From the NCBI RefSeq assembly GCF_012276755.1, contig NZ_JAAXKX010000008.1, forward strand, positions 1-64,000: a stretch of DNA of 64,000 nucleotides, read 5' to 3'. The notes beneath the pieces are model-generated. The model made no database searches and was not told the DNA's origin. It saw nothing but the letters and a program-made list of their open reading frames with translations. The stretch comes from Marichromatium bheemlicum (GTDB taxonomy: Bacteria; Pseudomonadota; Gammaproteobacteria; Chromatiales; Chromatiaceae). Of the stretch, positions 28,661 through 36,963 are shown piece by piece. Position 1 is the first letter of the stretch, and every line of letters begins with the position of its first letter. The position numbers were made by a program, and so were the translations under genes.

Positions 28661-29779
28661 TCAGCTACGCGCCGAGGACATCACCAATCCGCCCGGACGC
28701 GGCCGGGCGGACTCGCTGGCGGCCCGCTCACGGGCCTCGAGTTCTTCAAACAACTCGAGCACCCGCACCACCTTACCACCAACCCCCTTGCACGGGTTGC
28801 GCATGTGCTCCGGGGTAGCCTCGACCACGGCATCGACCAGGAACCGGGTCTCATCCAACGCCGGGGCGGCGACATAACGCGCCGTCAGCATGGTGCTACC
28901 AAGGATCGGGCCGAGCAGCTGCATCTTGCGCGGTGCCGGCACCACGGCGCGACTCGTGATCGAGTCGAGCCCCTGGCGCTCGAGCTGACGCCCGATCTCG
29001 GCATAGAGATAGCGCGCGGCGTTGATCCCGGCGCGGCAGCCCACCGGCAGCCCGGCGATGCCGACGTCGGCACGCCGGTAGAGGGCGTCGGCGGTATCCA
29101 GCATGCGCCGGATCACCGCAGCCAGGGCATCGTTGAACACCGGATCGGCGAGCCAGGCGTCGGGATCGATGCCGGCCTCGCGCATCCACTGTTTGGGCAG
29201 ATAGAGCCGCCCGGCCCGGGCATCCTCGCCGACGTCACGACAGATGTTGGTCAGCTGCATGGCGACGCCGAGATCACAGGCGCGCGCCACCTGATCGGCC
29301 TCGCGCGCGCCCATCAGGGTTGCCATCATCGCGCCCACGGTGGCCGCGACGCGGGCCGAGTAGGCGAACACCCCGGAGATGTCCTCGAAGCGTCGCTCCT
29401 CGGCATCCCACTCGAAGCCCTCGAGCAGGGCCTCGAGCAACACTTTGGGCATGGCGTACTGGACCACCACGTCGGCCAGCGCACGATCGGCCGGATCGTC
29501 GATCGGGTTGCCGTCATAGACACGATCGAGCCGCGCACGCAGCTCGACCAGGGCACGCGCCTTGCCTGCGGCATCGGGCACGAAGTCGATCGCGTCGTCG
29601 GCGATTCGGCAAAAGGCATAGAGCGCGATCGCCGGCTCGCGGATACGCTGCGGCAGCAGGAAGGAGGAGGCGTAGAAGGAACGCGACCCCCCCCGCAGCA
29701 GCTCTCGACAGACGGCCAGGTCGTCCGCCGAGGCGTAACCCGGCGTCGGGTTCAGGGCACTAAGCGAAGGTTGAAGCAT
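28661..29779 (-). CDS. crtB: phytoene synthase CrtB
   Basis: CrtB joins two geranylgeranyl diphosphates to phytoene. Both Asp-rich motifs are present: FCRIADDAIDF near residue 60 and NICRDVGEDARAGRLYLP near residue 180, with SFYASSFLLP before the first. The C-terminal part extends about 60 residues past the catalytic domain (ARYVAAPALDET). The ATG at 29779 (MLQPSLSALNP) overlaps the end of crtI by 20 bp and gives 372 residues. An upstream ATG would only add out-of-frame crtI sequence. Confidence 0.95.
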   Translation of the reverse strand: MLQPSLSALNPTPGYASADDLAVCRELLRGGSRSFYASSFLLPQRIREPAIALYAFCRIADDAIDFVPDAAGKARALVELRARLDRVYDGNPIDDPADRALADVVVQYAMPKVLLEALLEGFEWDAEERRFEDISGVFAYSARVAATVGAMMATLMGAREADQVARACDLGVAMQLTNICRDVGEDARAGRLYLPKQWMREAGIDPDAWLADPVFNDALAAVIRRMLDTADALYRRADVGIAGLPVGCRAGINAARYLYAEIGRQLERQGLDSITSRAVVPAPRKMQLLGPILGSTMLTARYVAAPALDETRFLVDAVVEATPEHMRNPCKGVGGKVVRVLELFEELEARERAASESARPRPGGLVMSSARS

Positions 29780-31256
29780 CGGGAACCACCGTATCGAGGA
29801 CACGGGCCGAGGAGATGACGCCGGGAATCCCTGCACCCGGATGCGTCCCCGCACCGACCAGATAGAGGCCTTTGACATCCTCACTGACATTGTGCGGGCG
29901 GAACCACGCACTCTGGGTGAGGGTCGGTTCGAAGCTGAACCCGGCCCCGAGATAAGAATTGAGCCTGTCCTGGAAGTCCTGCGGCGTGGTCACCAGCGAG
30001 GTGGCGATCTGGTCCTCCAGGCCGGGCAGCACGGTGTCGCTGAGATAACGGGCGATCTTGGCCCGGTAGTCCTCGGCCACCGCAGCCCAGTCGGTGCCGC
30101 TCCCGAGGTGCGGGACCGGGGACAGGGCATAGAAGGTATCGCACCCCTCGGGGGCGAGACTCGGATCGGTCGCCGTCGGTCGATAGAGATAGAGGCTGAA
30201 GTCCTCGGCCAGACGCTTGTGCTGGAAGATGTCCTCGATCAGCTCGCGATAGCGCGGGCCGAGCAGGATGGTGTGGTGTTTGACGTCGGAATACTTGCGC
30301 TTGGTGCCGAAGTACCAGACGAACAAGCCCGCGGAGAACTTGGAACCCTCGACCTTACGATCGGTCCAGTGACGTCGCACCGTCGCCGGCAGCAGCCGAC
30401 GATAGGTGTTGGCCGCATCGGCGTTGGAGACCACGATATCGGCGGCGATCTCCTCGCCCGAGGTCAACCGCACCCCGGTGGCGCGACGACGCGCATCGAC
30501 CATGATCTGCTCGACCTCGGCCTTGTAGCGGATCTCGCTGCCCTGGCCCTCGACCAGATCGACCATGCCGCGGACCAGCGCGCCGGTGCCGCCCATCACC
30601 GAGTGCACACCCCACTTGCGCTCGAGGAAGGAGATCAGGGTATAGATCGAGGTGACCTTGAAGGGGTTGCCACCAACCAACAACGGGTGGAAGGAGAGCA
30701 CCTTGCGGATATAGGGGTCCTTGATGTACTTCGAGACCATCCCATAAACGGTGCGATAGCTCTGTTTGAGCGCCATCTGCGGTACGATCTTGGCCATGTC
30801 GGTCCAAGAGGTGAAGGGGATGTGCGCCAGCTCCTCGAAGCCGACCTTGAACACCCCTTCGCTGTACTGCATGAAGCGATCGTAACCCTCGACGTCGTCC
30901 GGCGAGTACTGCGCGATCTGCGCCTTCACCGCGTCCGGATCGCCGCTGTAGTCGAACACCTTGCCGTCGTCGAAGCGGATCCGATAGAAGGGATCCATCA
31001 GCCGCAGGTCGATGTCGTCGGAGAACGTGCGTCCGCACAACGACCACAGCTCTTCGAGCAGGAAGGGCGCGGTGACGATGGTGGGGCCGGCATCGAAGGA
31101 GAAGCCGTCGCGGTGATGCACGTAGGCCCGGCCACCTGGGGCGTCCAGGCGCTCGAGCATGGTGACCCGATAACCGCGCGCGCCGAGACGAATCGCGGCG
31201 GCCAGACCGCCGAACCCGGTGCCGATGACGACTGCGTGAGGCTTGGCGCCAGTCAT
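29760..31256 (-). CDS. crtI: phytoene desaturase CrtI
   Basis: CrtI is the FAD-dependent enzyme that carries out three or four desaturations from phytoene to neurosporene or lycopene. The FAD fold is AVVIGTGFGGLAAAIRLGARG, with ERLDAPGGRAY and FDAGPTIVTAP. The C-terminal motif is GLYLVGAGTHPGAGIPG. The start MTGAKPHAV at 31256 follows AAAGGT and gives 498 residues. The frame continues upstream but enters the promoter boxes, so the longer form is rejected. crtB overlaps its end, so the pair forms one transcript. Confidence 0.96.
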   Translation of the reverse strand: MTGAKPHAVVIGTGFGGLAAAIRLGARGYRVTMLERLDAPGGRAYVHHRDGFSFDAGPTIVTAPFLLEELWSLCGRTFSDDIDLRLMDPFYRIRFDDGKVFDYSGDPDAVKAQIAQYSPDDVEGYDRFMQYSEGVFKVGFEELAHIPFTSWTDMAKIVPQMALKQSYRTVYGMVSKYIKDPYIRKVLSFHPLLVGGNPFKVTSIYTLISFLERKWGVHSVMGGTGALVRGMVDLVEGQGSEIRYKAEVEQIMVDARRRATGVRLTSGEEIAADIVVSNADAANTYRRLLPATVRRHWTDRKVEGSKFSAGLFVWYFGTKRKYSDVKHHTILLGPRYRELIEDIFQHKRLAEDFSLYLYRPTATDPSLAPEGCDTFYALSPVPHLGSGTDWAAVAEDYRAKIARYLSDTVLPGLEDQIATSLVTTPQDFQDRLNSYLGAGFSFEPTLTQSAWFRPHNVSEDVKGLYLVGAGTHPGAGIPGVISSARVLDTVVPDASTFA

Positions 31257-31283
31257 ACCTTTGGAAACCTGAGGAGCCGCAAG

Positions 31284-31327
31284 TGTCAAGTCTCTAGTAC
31301 CCAATCTAGTGTCAAGATAGCTTGACA
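31284..31327 (-). promoter_or_regulatory. crtI promoter with tandem PpsR/CrtJ-type boxes
   Basis: TGTCAAGATAGCTTGACA at 31310-31327 is a perfect TGT-N12-ACA box with nearly complete dyad symmetry. TGTCAAGTCTCTAGTACC at 31284-31301 is a weaker copy, ending in ACC. The starts are 26 bp apart. On the minus strand TTGACA (31315-31310) and GAGACT (31294-31289) lie 15 bp apart as candidate -35/-10 elements. The start codon is only about 28 bp further. Confidence 0.65.
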
Positions 31328-31384
31328 TTATAGCAGCCCGACCGCCCCGTCCACCCACGGGCACCGGTCGAACCTTGATCGGTA

Positions 31385-32290
31385 TCAGCTCGGAGCGGAC
31401 GACAGGCCGGGTGGCGCGAGCCGCTCCCGGATCAATCCAGCGACGATCTCAGGGCACTCCTCGTGGGCCAGATGCCCCAACCCTGGGAGGCGCTGGATCT
31501 CGGTCCCCGGCAGGCGTGCGCGCACCCGCTCGGCCTCACGCGGCGAGACCGTGCCATCGGCCTCACCGACGATCAACAGCAACGGCGGTTCGAGCGCCGG
31601 GAGCGCCTGCGCCAACGGCTCCAGGTCCCAATTGGCCATCATCGACAGGGTTGCGCGCACATGCCCGGCGTCACCGATCAAGCGCCGGTAAAGCTCGATT
31701 CCGGTGTCGTCGAGTTGTGACCCGGTATTGGCCATCAGCCCCTCGACCGCCTTGCGATCGAGCGCGTGCCAGGAGAGGAAGCGCGAGATCACCGGCACCG
31801 CGGCAAACAGCCTCGCGGTCGGTGAGAACACCTGCCCCGGTACCCCGCGCCAGGGCAGCAGCGCACCGTTGATGGCGATCAGGGCACGCGGCGCGAGTCG
31901 CGCATCGAGACAGGCGCGAACCATGATCGCCGCCCCCGCCGAGTGCCCGACCACCGCCTCGGGGGCCAACCCGAGACGCTCGAGCAGCGCCCCGAGCGCG
32001 GCGCTCATCCCCGGTAGCGACATCTGCGCATAGGGCAGCGCCTCGGTGAAGCCGTGACCCGGCAGATCTGGGGCGATGATGGTGAAGTGCTCGGCCAGCA
32101 ACGGCGCCAGATCGCGCCAGGAATGGGTTGCCGCCCCGGTGCCATGGAGCAGCAGCAACACCGGGCCCTGTCCCAGCAATTGGACGTGCCAGCGGATCCC
32201 GCCGGCCGTGACGAAACGGCTGCAGCCGCGGTTCGGCCAGCGATCGCCGTCACGCCTCCAGTCGAGCCGTTTGGCCAGGGTGAATCTCAT
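31385..32290 (-). CDS. bchO: BchO, alpha/beta hydrolase of the magnesium chelatase operon
   Basis: This 301-residue alpha/beta hydrolase-fold protein sits after bchI-bchD as in other phototrophs. Motifs are LLLLHGTGAATHSWRDL (oxyanion loop), VVGHSAGAAIMVR (nucleophile elbow with Ser) and GLGHLAHEECPE (catalytic His). The start MRFTLAKRLDWRR at 32290 follows GGGGGGAGAG. An ATG 21 bp upstream would overlap that site. BchO is required with Mg-chelatase in some organisms, but its substrate is unclear. Confidence 0.93.
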   Translation of the reverse strand: MRFTLAKRLDWRRDGDRWPNRGCSRFVTAGGIRWHVQLLGQGPVLLLLHGTGAATHSWRDLAPLLAEHFTIIAPDLPGHGFTEALPYAQMSLPGMSAALGALLERLGLAPEAVVGHSAGAAIMVRACLDARLAPRALIAINGALLPWRGVPGQVFSPTARLFAAVPVISRFLSWHALDRKAVEGLMANTGSQLDDTGIELYRRLIGDAGHVRATLSMMANWDLEPLAQALPALEPPLLLIVGEADGTVSPREAERVRARLPGTEIQRLPGLGHLAHEECPEIVAGLIRERLAPPGLSSAPS

Positions 32291-32396
32291 CTCTCCCCCC
32301 TCGTTCGGCAAGACATTCGACCGTGTGAGTGATCAGGAACGGCACCGCCGCGCCGCCCACCGGGGCGGTCACGACGGTGTCGCGATGGTCACGACC

Positions 32397-34214
32397 TCAG
32401 CCCGCGGTCGCGCGTACCACTTGGTTCAAGGCACTGGCATCGGCGTGCGGCAACGGCAGATAGCGCGCCCCCATCTCGGCGGCGAGTTCACGCCCCTGCT
32501 GCTGCGGTCGTGGCGAGGTGTCGATGACCAGGGCGGTCATCTCCTGTGCCCGCACCGCTCGCGCCGCGGCCTTGGCCTCGTCGAAGGCACGTGCCCGCCC
32601 CCCGGTACCGTCGCGCGCCACGTTGGCGCGACCGTCGGTCATCAGGATCAGGATCGGGGTGCCGCCTCGACGCTGGATCGAGTCGGCCATCATCATCCCC
32701 AGATCGATCCCCGAGGCCAGCGGGGTCCCGCCACCGCCGGGCAACCCGGCGAGGGTGCGCTTGGCGCGGACCAGCGAACGGGTCGGCGGCAGCAGCACCT
32801 CGGCGGCCTTGCCACGGAAGGCGATCAGGGCCACCTGGTCACGACGCACATAGCAGTCGGCCAGCAGCAGCTCGACCGCCCCCTTGGCCTCGGCCAGACG
32901 GTGTAGCGCCGAGGAACCCGAGGCATCGACCATGAAGATGGTCGTGGTCTCGGAGCGGTGCTTGAAGCGGGTGATACGGAAGTCGTCCTGACGCACCTCG
33001 ATGCGCGAGGACTCGATCCCGCGTCGCGCCCGCTCCTCGCGCCGCAACCGCTGCCAGGGTGCGGCGGCGCGCAGGGTCTCGACGACGTTGAGCTTGAGCC
33101 CGGAGCGCAGCTCGCCACGCAGCACCCCCGCAGGACGACCACGGGTCGGGGCGTTCTGCACCGCGCCGGCCTTACCGGTGGCGCGCGAGCGCGAGCGACG
33201 CAGGGTGCCGAGCTGGAGCTGCGAGAGCAGGTCGGCGGGGATCGCCGCCTTGGCCGCATCGAGCACGGAGTCCTCGAGTTCCTGCGGCTCTTGCTGCTGC
33301 TCCTCGGACTGGTTCTGCTCCTGGTCCTCCGGCTCCTCCGGCGGTGGCGGCGGTTCCTCGGGCGGTTCCTCACTCGGCGGCAACTGGGTGGCGCGCGGCG
33401 CCAGCACCAGCCGGGCGGCGACGGCCAGGTCCTCGGCCTCGACCTGGTCACGACCCTCGAGCGCGGCCGAGGCGCAGGCGACCCGACAGGCGAAGATCGA
33501 GGCCCGCAATGAGGGGATGCCGAGCGCCAAGGCGGTACCGCACAGCGCCTCGAGCTGCTCCTCGTCGACGCTCAATCCGGCGAGTCGGGCACGCGCCTGC
33601 GCCACGTCCTCGCGGTCGTAATCGCAGGCGATCGCCTCGTGGATGCGGATATGGGTGAGATCGACGTGGAAGGCGAGCCGGTCGAGCAGCGCGTTGAGCA
33701 GCCCCTCGTCCTCGCCCACGCCCTCGTCGAGCGCGACCACCGCAAAGCGCGAGGGGGTGCGCATCGCCAGGCCGTCGCGCTCGAGCACGACCTCGCCGGC
33801 ATCGAAGGCCATGGTCAACCGGGCGGCGGTGTTGGCCGAGATGCGCTCGGCCATCGCCAACTCCACCAGACCACCATCGGCCTCCACCAACAGGCCACGT
33901 TCGGCGATCGGGCGCCCGGCGTTGAGGGTCGCGGCCAGATCGAGACCACCGAGCAGGCGGCCATCGGAGACGTGCAGCGGGATGCGACGGTGCGGCGCCT
34001 CGGGCGGCTGCAGATCGCGCATCAGGCTCAGCCACTGCTCACGCACCGGGCCGGCGAGGGCCCGCAGCGCGACGCCGCCGGTCCCGACCGGATCGACGCT
34101 CATCAGGGCCGCAGCCAACACCGCATCATCCCACGCAGAGAGGGCGGGTCGCGCCGGTGGCGGGCCTGCCTCGACGCCTTGATCGGCGGCGGGATTCGCG
34201 GCGGTCATGTTCAT
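32397..34214 (-). CDS. bchD: magnesium chelatase subunit D
   Basis: BchD is the non-ATPase AAA+ partner of BchI in inserting Mg2+ into protoporphyrin IX. The 605-residue protein has a degenerate AAA+ N-terminal half. An acidic Pro/Glu/Gln linker (PPEEPPPPPEEPEDQEQ) near residue 290 follows. The C-terminal von Willebrand A domain has the MIDAS motif FMVDASGSSALHR, with TDGRANVARDG and VIDTSPRP. Its ATG is in an ATGA overlap with the bchI stop, so the two are translationally coupled. Confidence 0.96.
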   Translation of the reverse strand: MNMTAANPAADQGVEAGPPPARPALSAWDDAVLAAALMSVDPVGTGGVALRALAGPVREQWLSLMRDLQPPEAPHRRIPLHVSDGRLLGGLDLAATLNAGRPIAERGLLVEADGGLVELAMAERISANTAARLTMAFDAGEVVLERDGLAMRTPSRFAVVALDEGVGEDEGLLNALLDRLAFHVDLTHIRIHEAIACDYDREDVAQARARLAGLSVDEEQLEALCGTALALGIPSLRASIFACRVACASAALEGRDQVEAEDLAVAARLVLAPRATQLPPSEEPPEEPPPPPEEPEDQEQNQSEEQQQEPQELEDSVLDAAKAAIPADLLSQLQLGTLRRSRSRATGKAGAVQNAPTRGRPAGVLRGELRSGLKLNVVETLRAAAPWQRLRREERARRGIESSRIEVRQDDFRITRFKHRSETTTIFMVDASGSSALHRLAEAKGAVELLLADCYVRRDQVALIAFRGKAAEVLLPPTRSLVRAKRTLAGLPGGGGTPLASGIDLGMMMADSIQRRGGTPILILMTDGRANVARDGTGGRARAFDEAKAAARAVRAQEMTALVIDTSPRPQQQGRELAAEMGARYLPLPHADASALNQVVRATAG

Positions 34215-35239
34215 TCCCCGAACAGTTCCGCCACCGCGCGCTCGACCCGGCTGGTGGAACCGGACTCGTCGAGCGGATCACGGCGCAGACGGTGACGCAG
34301 CGCCGAGGTGGCGACCTCCTTGAGGTGGCTGTCGAGGACCTCGCTGTCGCCCTGCAGCGCGGCCAGGCCACGCGCGGCGCGGATCAGGGTGAGTTCGCCG
34401 CGCAGCCCGTCGGTGCCGAGCTTCATGCACAGCTCGCCGGCGCGCTCCAGGGTCGCATCCGGCACCTCGACGTTGGGCAGCAGCTCGCGCGCCTTCTGGA
34501 TCTGACGACGCACCTTGCCGTCCTGGCGCTTCCACTTCTCGACGAAGGCCTGGGGGTCGCGCTCGAAGGCATCGCGCAGCCGCACCACCTTCATCCGCGT
34601 GGGCAGGTCCTGCGGGGTCTTGACCTCGACGGACAGACCGAAGCGGTCCTGCAGCTGCGGACGCAGCTCACCCTCCTCGGGGTTACCGGAGCCGACGAGC
34701 ACGAAGCGCGCCGGGTGACGGACGCTCAGGCCCTCGCGTTCGACCAGGTTCTGGCCCGAGGCGGCGACGTCGAGCAGCGAGTCGACCAGGTGATCCTCGA
34801 GCAGGTTGACCTCGTCGATATAGAGGAAACCGCGATGGGCGCGTGCCAGCAGCCCCGGCTCGAAGGCCTTCTCACCCTTGGTCAGGGCCCGCTCGAGGTC
34901 GAGGGCGCCGATCACGCGGTCCTCGGTGGCGCCCAGCGGCAGGTCGACCACCGGCACCGGCACCTGACGGCTCTTCAGCGTCCGGCCTGCGGCGCGCTTG
35001 GCGCGGCAGTCCTCACACAGGGCGTCATCGCTGGCCTCGGGGTCGCACTGATAGGTGCAATCGACGGCACGCATCTTCGGCAGCAGGGCGGCCAGTCCAC
35101 GGATCGCGGTGGACTTGCCGGTGCCACGGTCGCCGAACACCAGCACACCGCCGATCGAGGGGTCGACGGCGGCGATCAATAAGGAGCGTTTCATCTCCTC
35201 CTGGGCGACAACGGCAGAAAACGGAAACGGGATGGGCAT
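34211..35239 (-). CDS. bchI: magnesium chelatase ATPase subunit I
   Basis: This 342-residue AAA+ ATPase has MPIPFPFSAVVAQEEMKRSL at the start, Walker A GDRGTGKSTAIRG near residue 38, Walker B YIDEVNLLEDHLVD and the sensor region LVGSGNPEEGELRPQLQDRFG. It forms the hexameric ring that drives Mg2+ insertion with BchD and BchH. bchH is not in this window. It heads the bchI-bchD-bchO unit and diverges from bciB. I saw no PpsR-type box upstream of it. Confidence 0.97.
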   Translation of the reverse strand: MPIPFPFSAVVAQEEMKRSLLIAAVDPSIGGVLVFGDRGTGKSTAIRGLAALLPKMRAVDCTYQCDPEASDDALCEDCRAKRAAGRTLKSRQVPVPVVDLPLGATEDRVIGALDLERALTKGEKAFEPGLLARAHRGFLYIDEVNLLEDHLVDSLLDVAASGQNLVEREGLSVRHPARFVLVGSGNPEEGELRPQLQDRFGLSVEVKTPQDLPTRMKVVRLRDAFERDPQAFVEKWKRQDGKVRRQIQKARELLPNVEVPDATLERAGELCMKLGTDGLRGELTLIRAARGLAALQGDSEVLDSHLKEVATSALRHRLRRDPLDESGSTSRVERAVAELFGE

Positions 35240-35643
35240 AACGCTGCAAACCTTGTTGCTTAGTCTGTTCGGCGCAAACGGCCTGATTGAGCGGACACGC
35301 CCAAGACCGTCGCGTACTCAGACGCTTGCTGGACGTTGTCCCGATGAACCATGGAGCCGGTCACGCGGCGCGCAGCCCGCCCCAAGCCTTATTCGATCAA
35401 GTCCGCGACCCTAGCGCCCCTGCTCGACCGTGGTCAAGCCGACGGGGTCAATCACTGGCGAGAATCCCTGAAAAGGGTCATGGTTTCCATGACCCGGGCC
35501 GATGGACGACGCGCGACCATTTGCGGCAGACTGCTCGCCGCCCACGACGGTCCCCAACCGACCGCCTTCCGAACCCACTCCGGGCACCGCCCGGCGCAGA
35601 CAGACGCGCGCGGCGTGCCCCTTCGTCCACGAGGAGAGCCAGC
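35240..35643. other. bchI-bciB divergent intergenic region with a hairpin
   Basis: No gene is supported here. The main structure is a perfect 9-bp inverted repeat with a TTT loop, GGGTCATGG at 35475-35483 and CCATGACCC at 35487-35495. Its position between two divergent bacteriochlorophyll genes would suit an operator or an RNA hairpin in the bciB leader. No exact TGT-N12-ACA box was found. Confidence 0.45.
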
Positions 35644-35697
35644 ATGCCGATCCAGCACCCTGTCGCCAGCCATCAGCCGCGCGAGGGGCAGCAATGA
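35644..35697 (+). CDS. possible 17-residue leader peptide overlapping bciB
   Basis: ATG at 35644 is preceded by GAGGAGAG at good spacing and opens a frame reading MPIQHPVASHQPREGQQ. Its TGA (35695-35697) overlaps the bciB ATG as ATGA. The ribosome site is at least as strong as that of bciB, so the small frame may couple translation. No homology was recognised, and chance is possible. Confidence 0.35.
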   Translation: MPIQHPVASHQPREGQQ

Positions 35698-36956
35698 GCC
35701 AGTCCGCCGCCGCCATCGCCGAGGGCCCATCCAAGGGCATGGGCCAGATCTCGCTGCTCAGCAACGACGAGCGCCTCCGGGGGCGTCCCCGCCTGTGCAG
35801 CGACTGCGGGCTGTGTGACAGCACGTTCAAACCGCACATGACCCAGGCGTGCATGTTCGTCAACAACCAGACCGACGCCATCGAGCAGCGGCTGTTCGGT
35901 CGCAGCCGTGGCGACGGCGACGAGTTGTTGTTCGGCTGCTACCGCGCCACCTACGCCGCGCGCATGCGCGCCCCGCGCCCCGGCGCGCAATGGAGCGGCA
36001 TGGTCACCACCCTCGGTGCGCGCCTGCTCGAGCGCGGCGAGGTCGAGGCGGTGATCACCACCGCCGCCGCCCCCGGCACCCGCTTCAAGGCCCAGCCGAT
36101 CCTCGCCCGCACCCCCGAGGAGGTGCTCGCCACCGCCGGCAACAAGCCCTGCCTGTCGGCCAACCTCGGACTGCTCGACCTGGTGCGCGAGCAGGGCATC
36201 AAGCGCCTGGCGTTCATCGGCACCAGCTGCCAGGTACACGCGCTGCGCGCGATCGAGGCCGAACTCGGGCTCGAGGCGCTGTACGTAATCGGCATCCCCT
36301 GCAGCGACAACGTCTCCTATCCCGATCTCGAGTATTTCCTCGAACAGATCTCGCGCTCGCCCGCGACCGTGGTCCATCACGAGTTCATGCAGGACTTCAG
36401 CCTCTGGCTGCGTCACGAGGACGGCGCGGTCGAGCGGGTCAACTACATCGATTTCCCGATGGACAAGCTCCACGGCATCTTCCCCTCGGCCTGCCTGTCC
36501 TGCTTCGACTACCCCAACGCCCTGAGCGACCTGACCATCGGCTACATGGGTGCCGAACTCGGCTGGCAGTGGGTGCTGGCGCGCACCGAGCGCGGCGAAC
36601 AGATGTTCGAACTGCTGCGCCCCGAGCTCGAGTTCGGCACCCTCACCGAGGGCGGCGACCGCACCCGCGGCATGCCGCGCTTCATGGAGCGACTCAACCA
36701 GCCACCCGGCGGCGGGCGCCCGCCGCTGCTCGTCCGCAAGCTGGTCGCCTGGCTGCAACGCAACCGTGGTCCGCGCGGGCTAGAGTTCGCCCGCGCGGTG
36801 ATCGAGATGAAGCTGCTGCGCAACCTCAACCACGTGCGCAGCAAGTTCGAGCGTCAGGAGTCGCAGGTGGTGCCGGGCTTCGTCTACCGCGCCCTCGCCC
36901 CCTACGCCGAGCACTATCGCGAGCTGTTCGACCGCGACCTGGCCCCGCGCGACTGA
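35694..36956 (+). CDS. bciB: ferredoxin-type 3,8-divinyl (proto)chlorophyllide 8-vinyl reductase BciB
   Basis: This 420-residue protein of the F420-hydrogenase beta-subunit family matches BciB, which reduces the C8 vinyl group with ferredoxin electrons through FeS clusters and FAD. Characteristic segments are PRLCSDCGLCDSTFKPHM and AQWSGMVTTLGARLLERG, followed by RFKAQPILARTPEEVLA, FIGTSCQVHALRAIE and SACLSCFDYPNALSDLTIGYMG. The ATG at 35694 has GAGGGGCAG upstream. A longer frame exists upstream but is not conserved. Its position beside bchI supports the role. 7-hydroxymethyl chlorophyll reductase is a related alternative but unlikely in a purple bacterium. Confidence 0.9.
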   Translation: MSQSAAAIAEGPSKGMGQISLLSNDERLRGRPRLCSDCGLCDSTFKPHMTQACMFVNNQTDAIEQRLFGRSRGDGDELLFGCYRATYAARMRAPRPGAQWSGMVTTLGARLLERGEVEAVITTAAAPGTRFKAQPILARTPEEVLATAGNKPCLSANLGLLDLVREQGIKRLAFIGTSCQVHALRAIEAELGLEALYVIGIPCSDNVSYPDLEYFLEQISRSPATVVHHEFMQDFSLWLRHEDGAVERVNYIDFPMDKLHGIFPSACLSCFDYPNALSDLTIGYMGAELGWQWVLARTERGEQMFELLRPELEFGTLTEGGDRTRGMPRFMERLNQPPGGGRPPLLVRKLVAWLQRNRGPRGLEFARAVIEMKLLRNLNHVRSKFERQESQVVPGFVYRALAPYAEHYRELFDRDLAPRD

Positions 36957-36963
36957 GCCCGGC

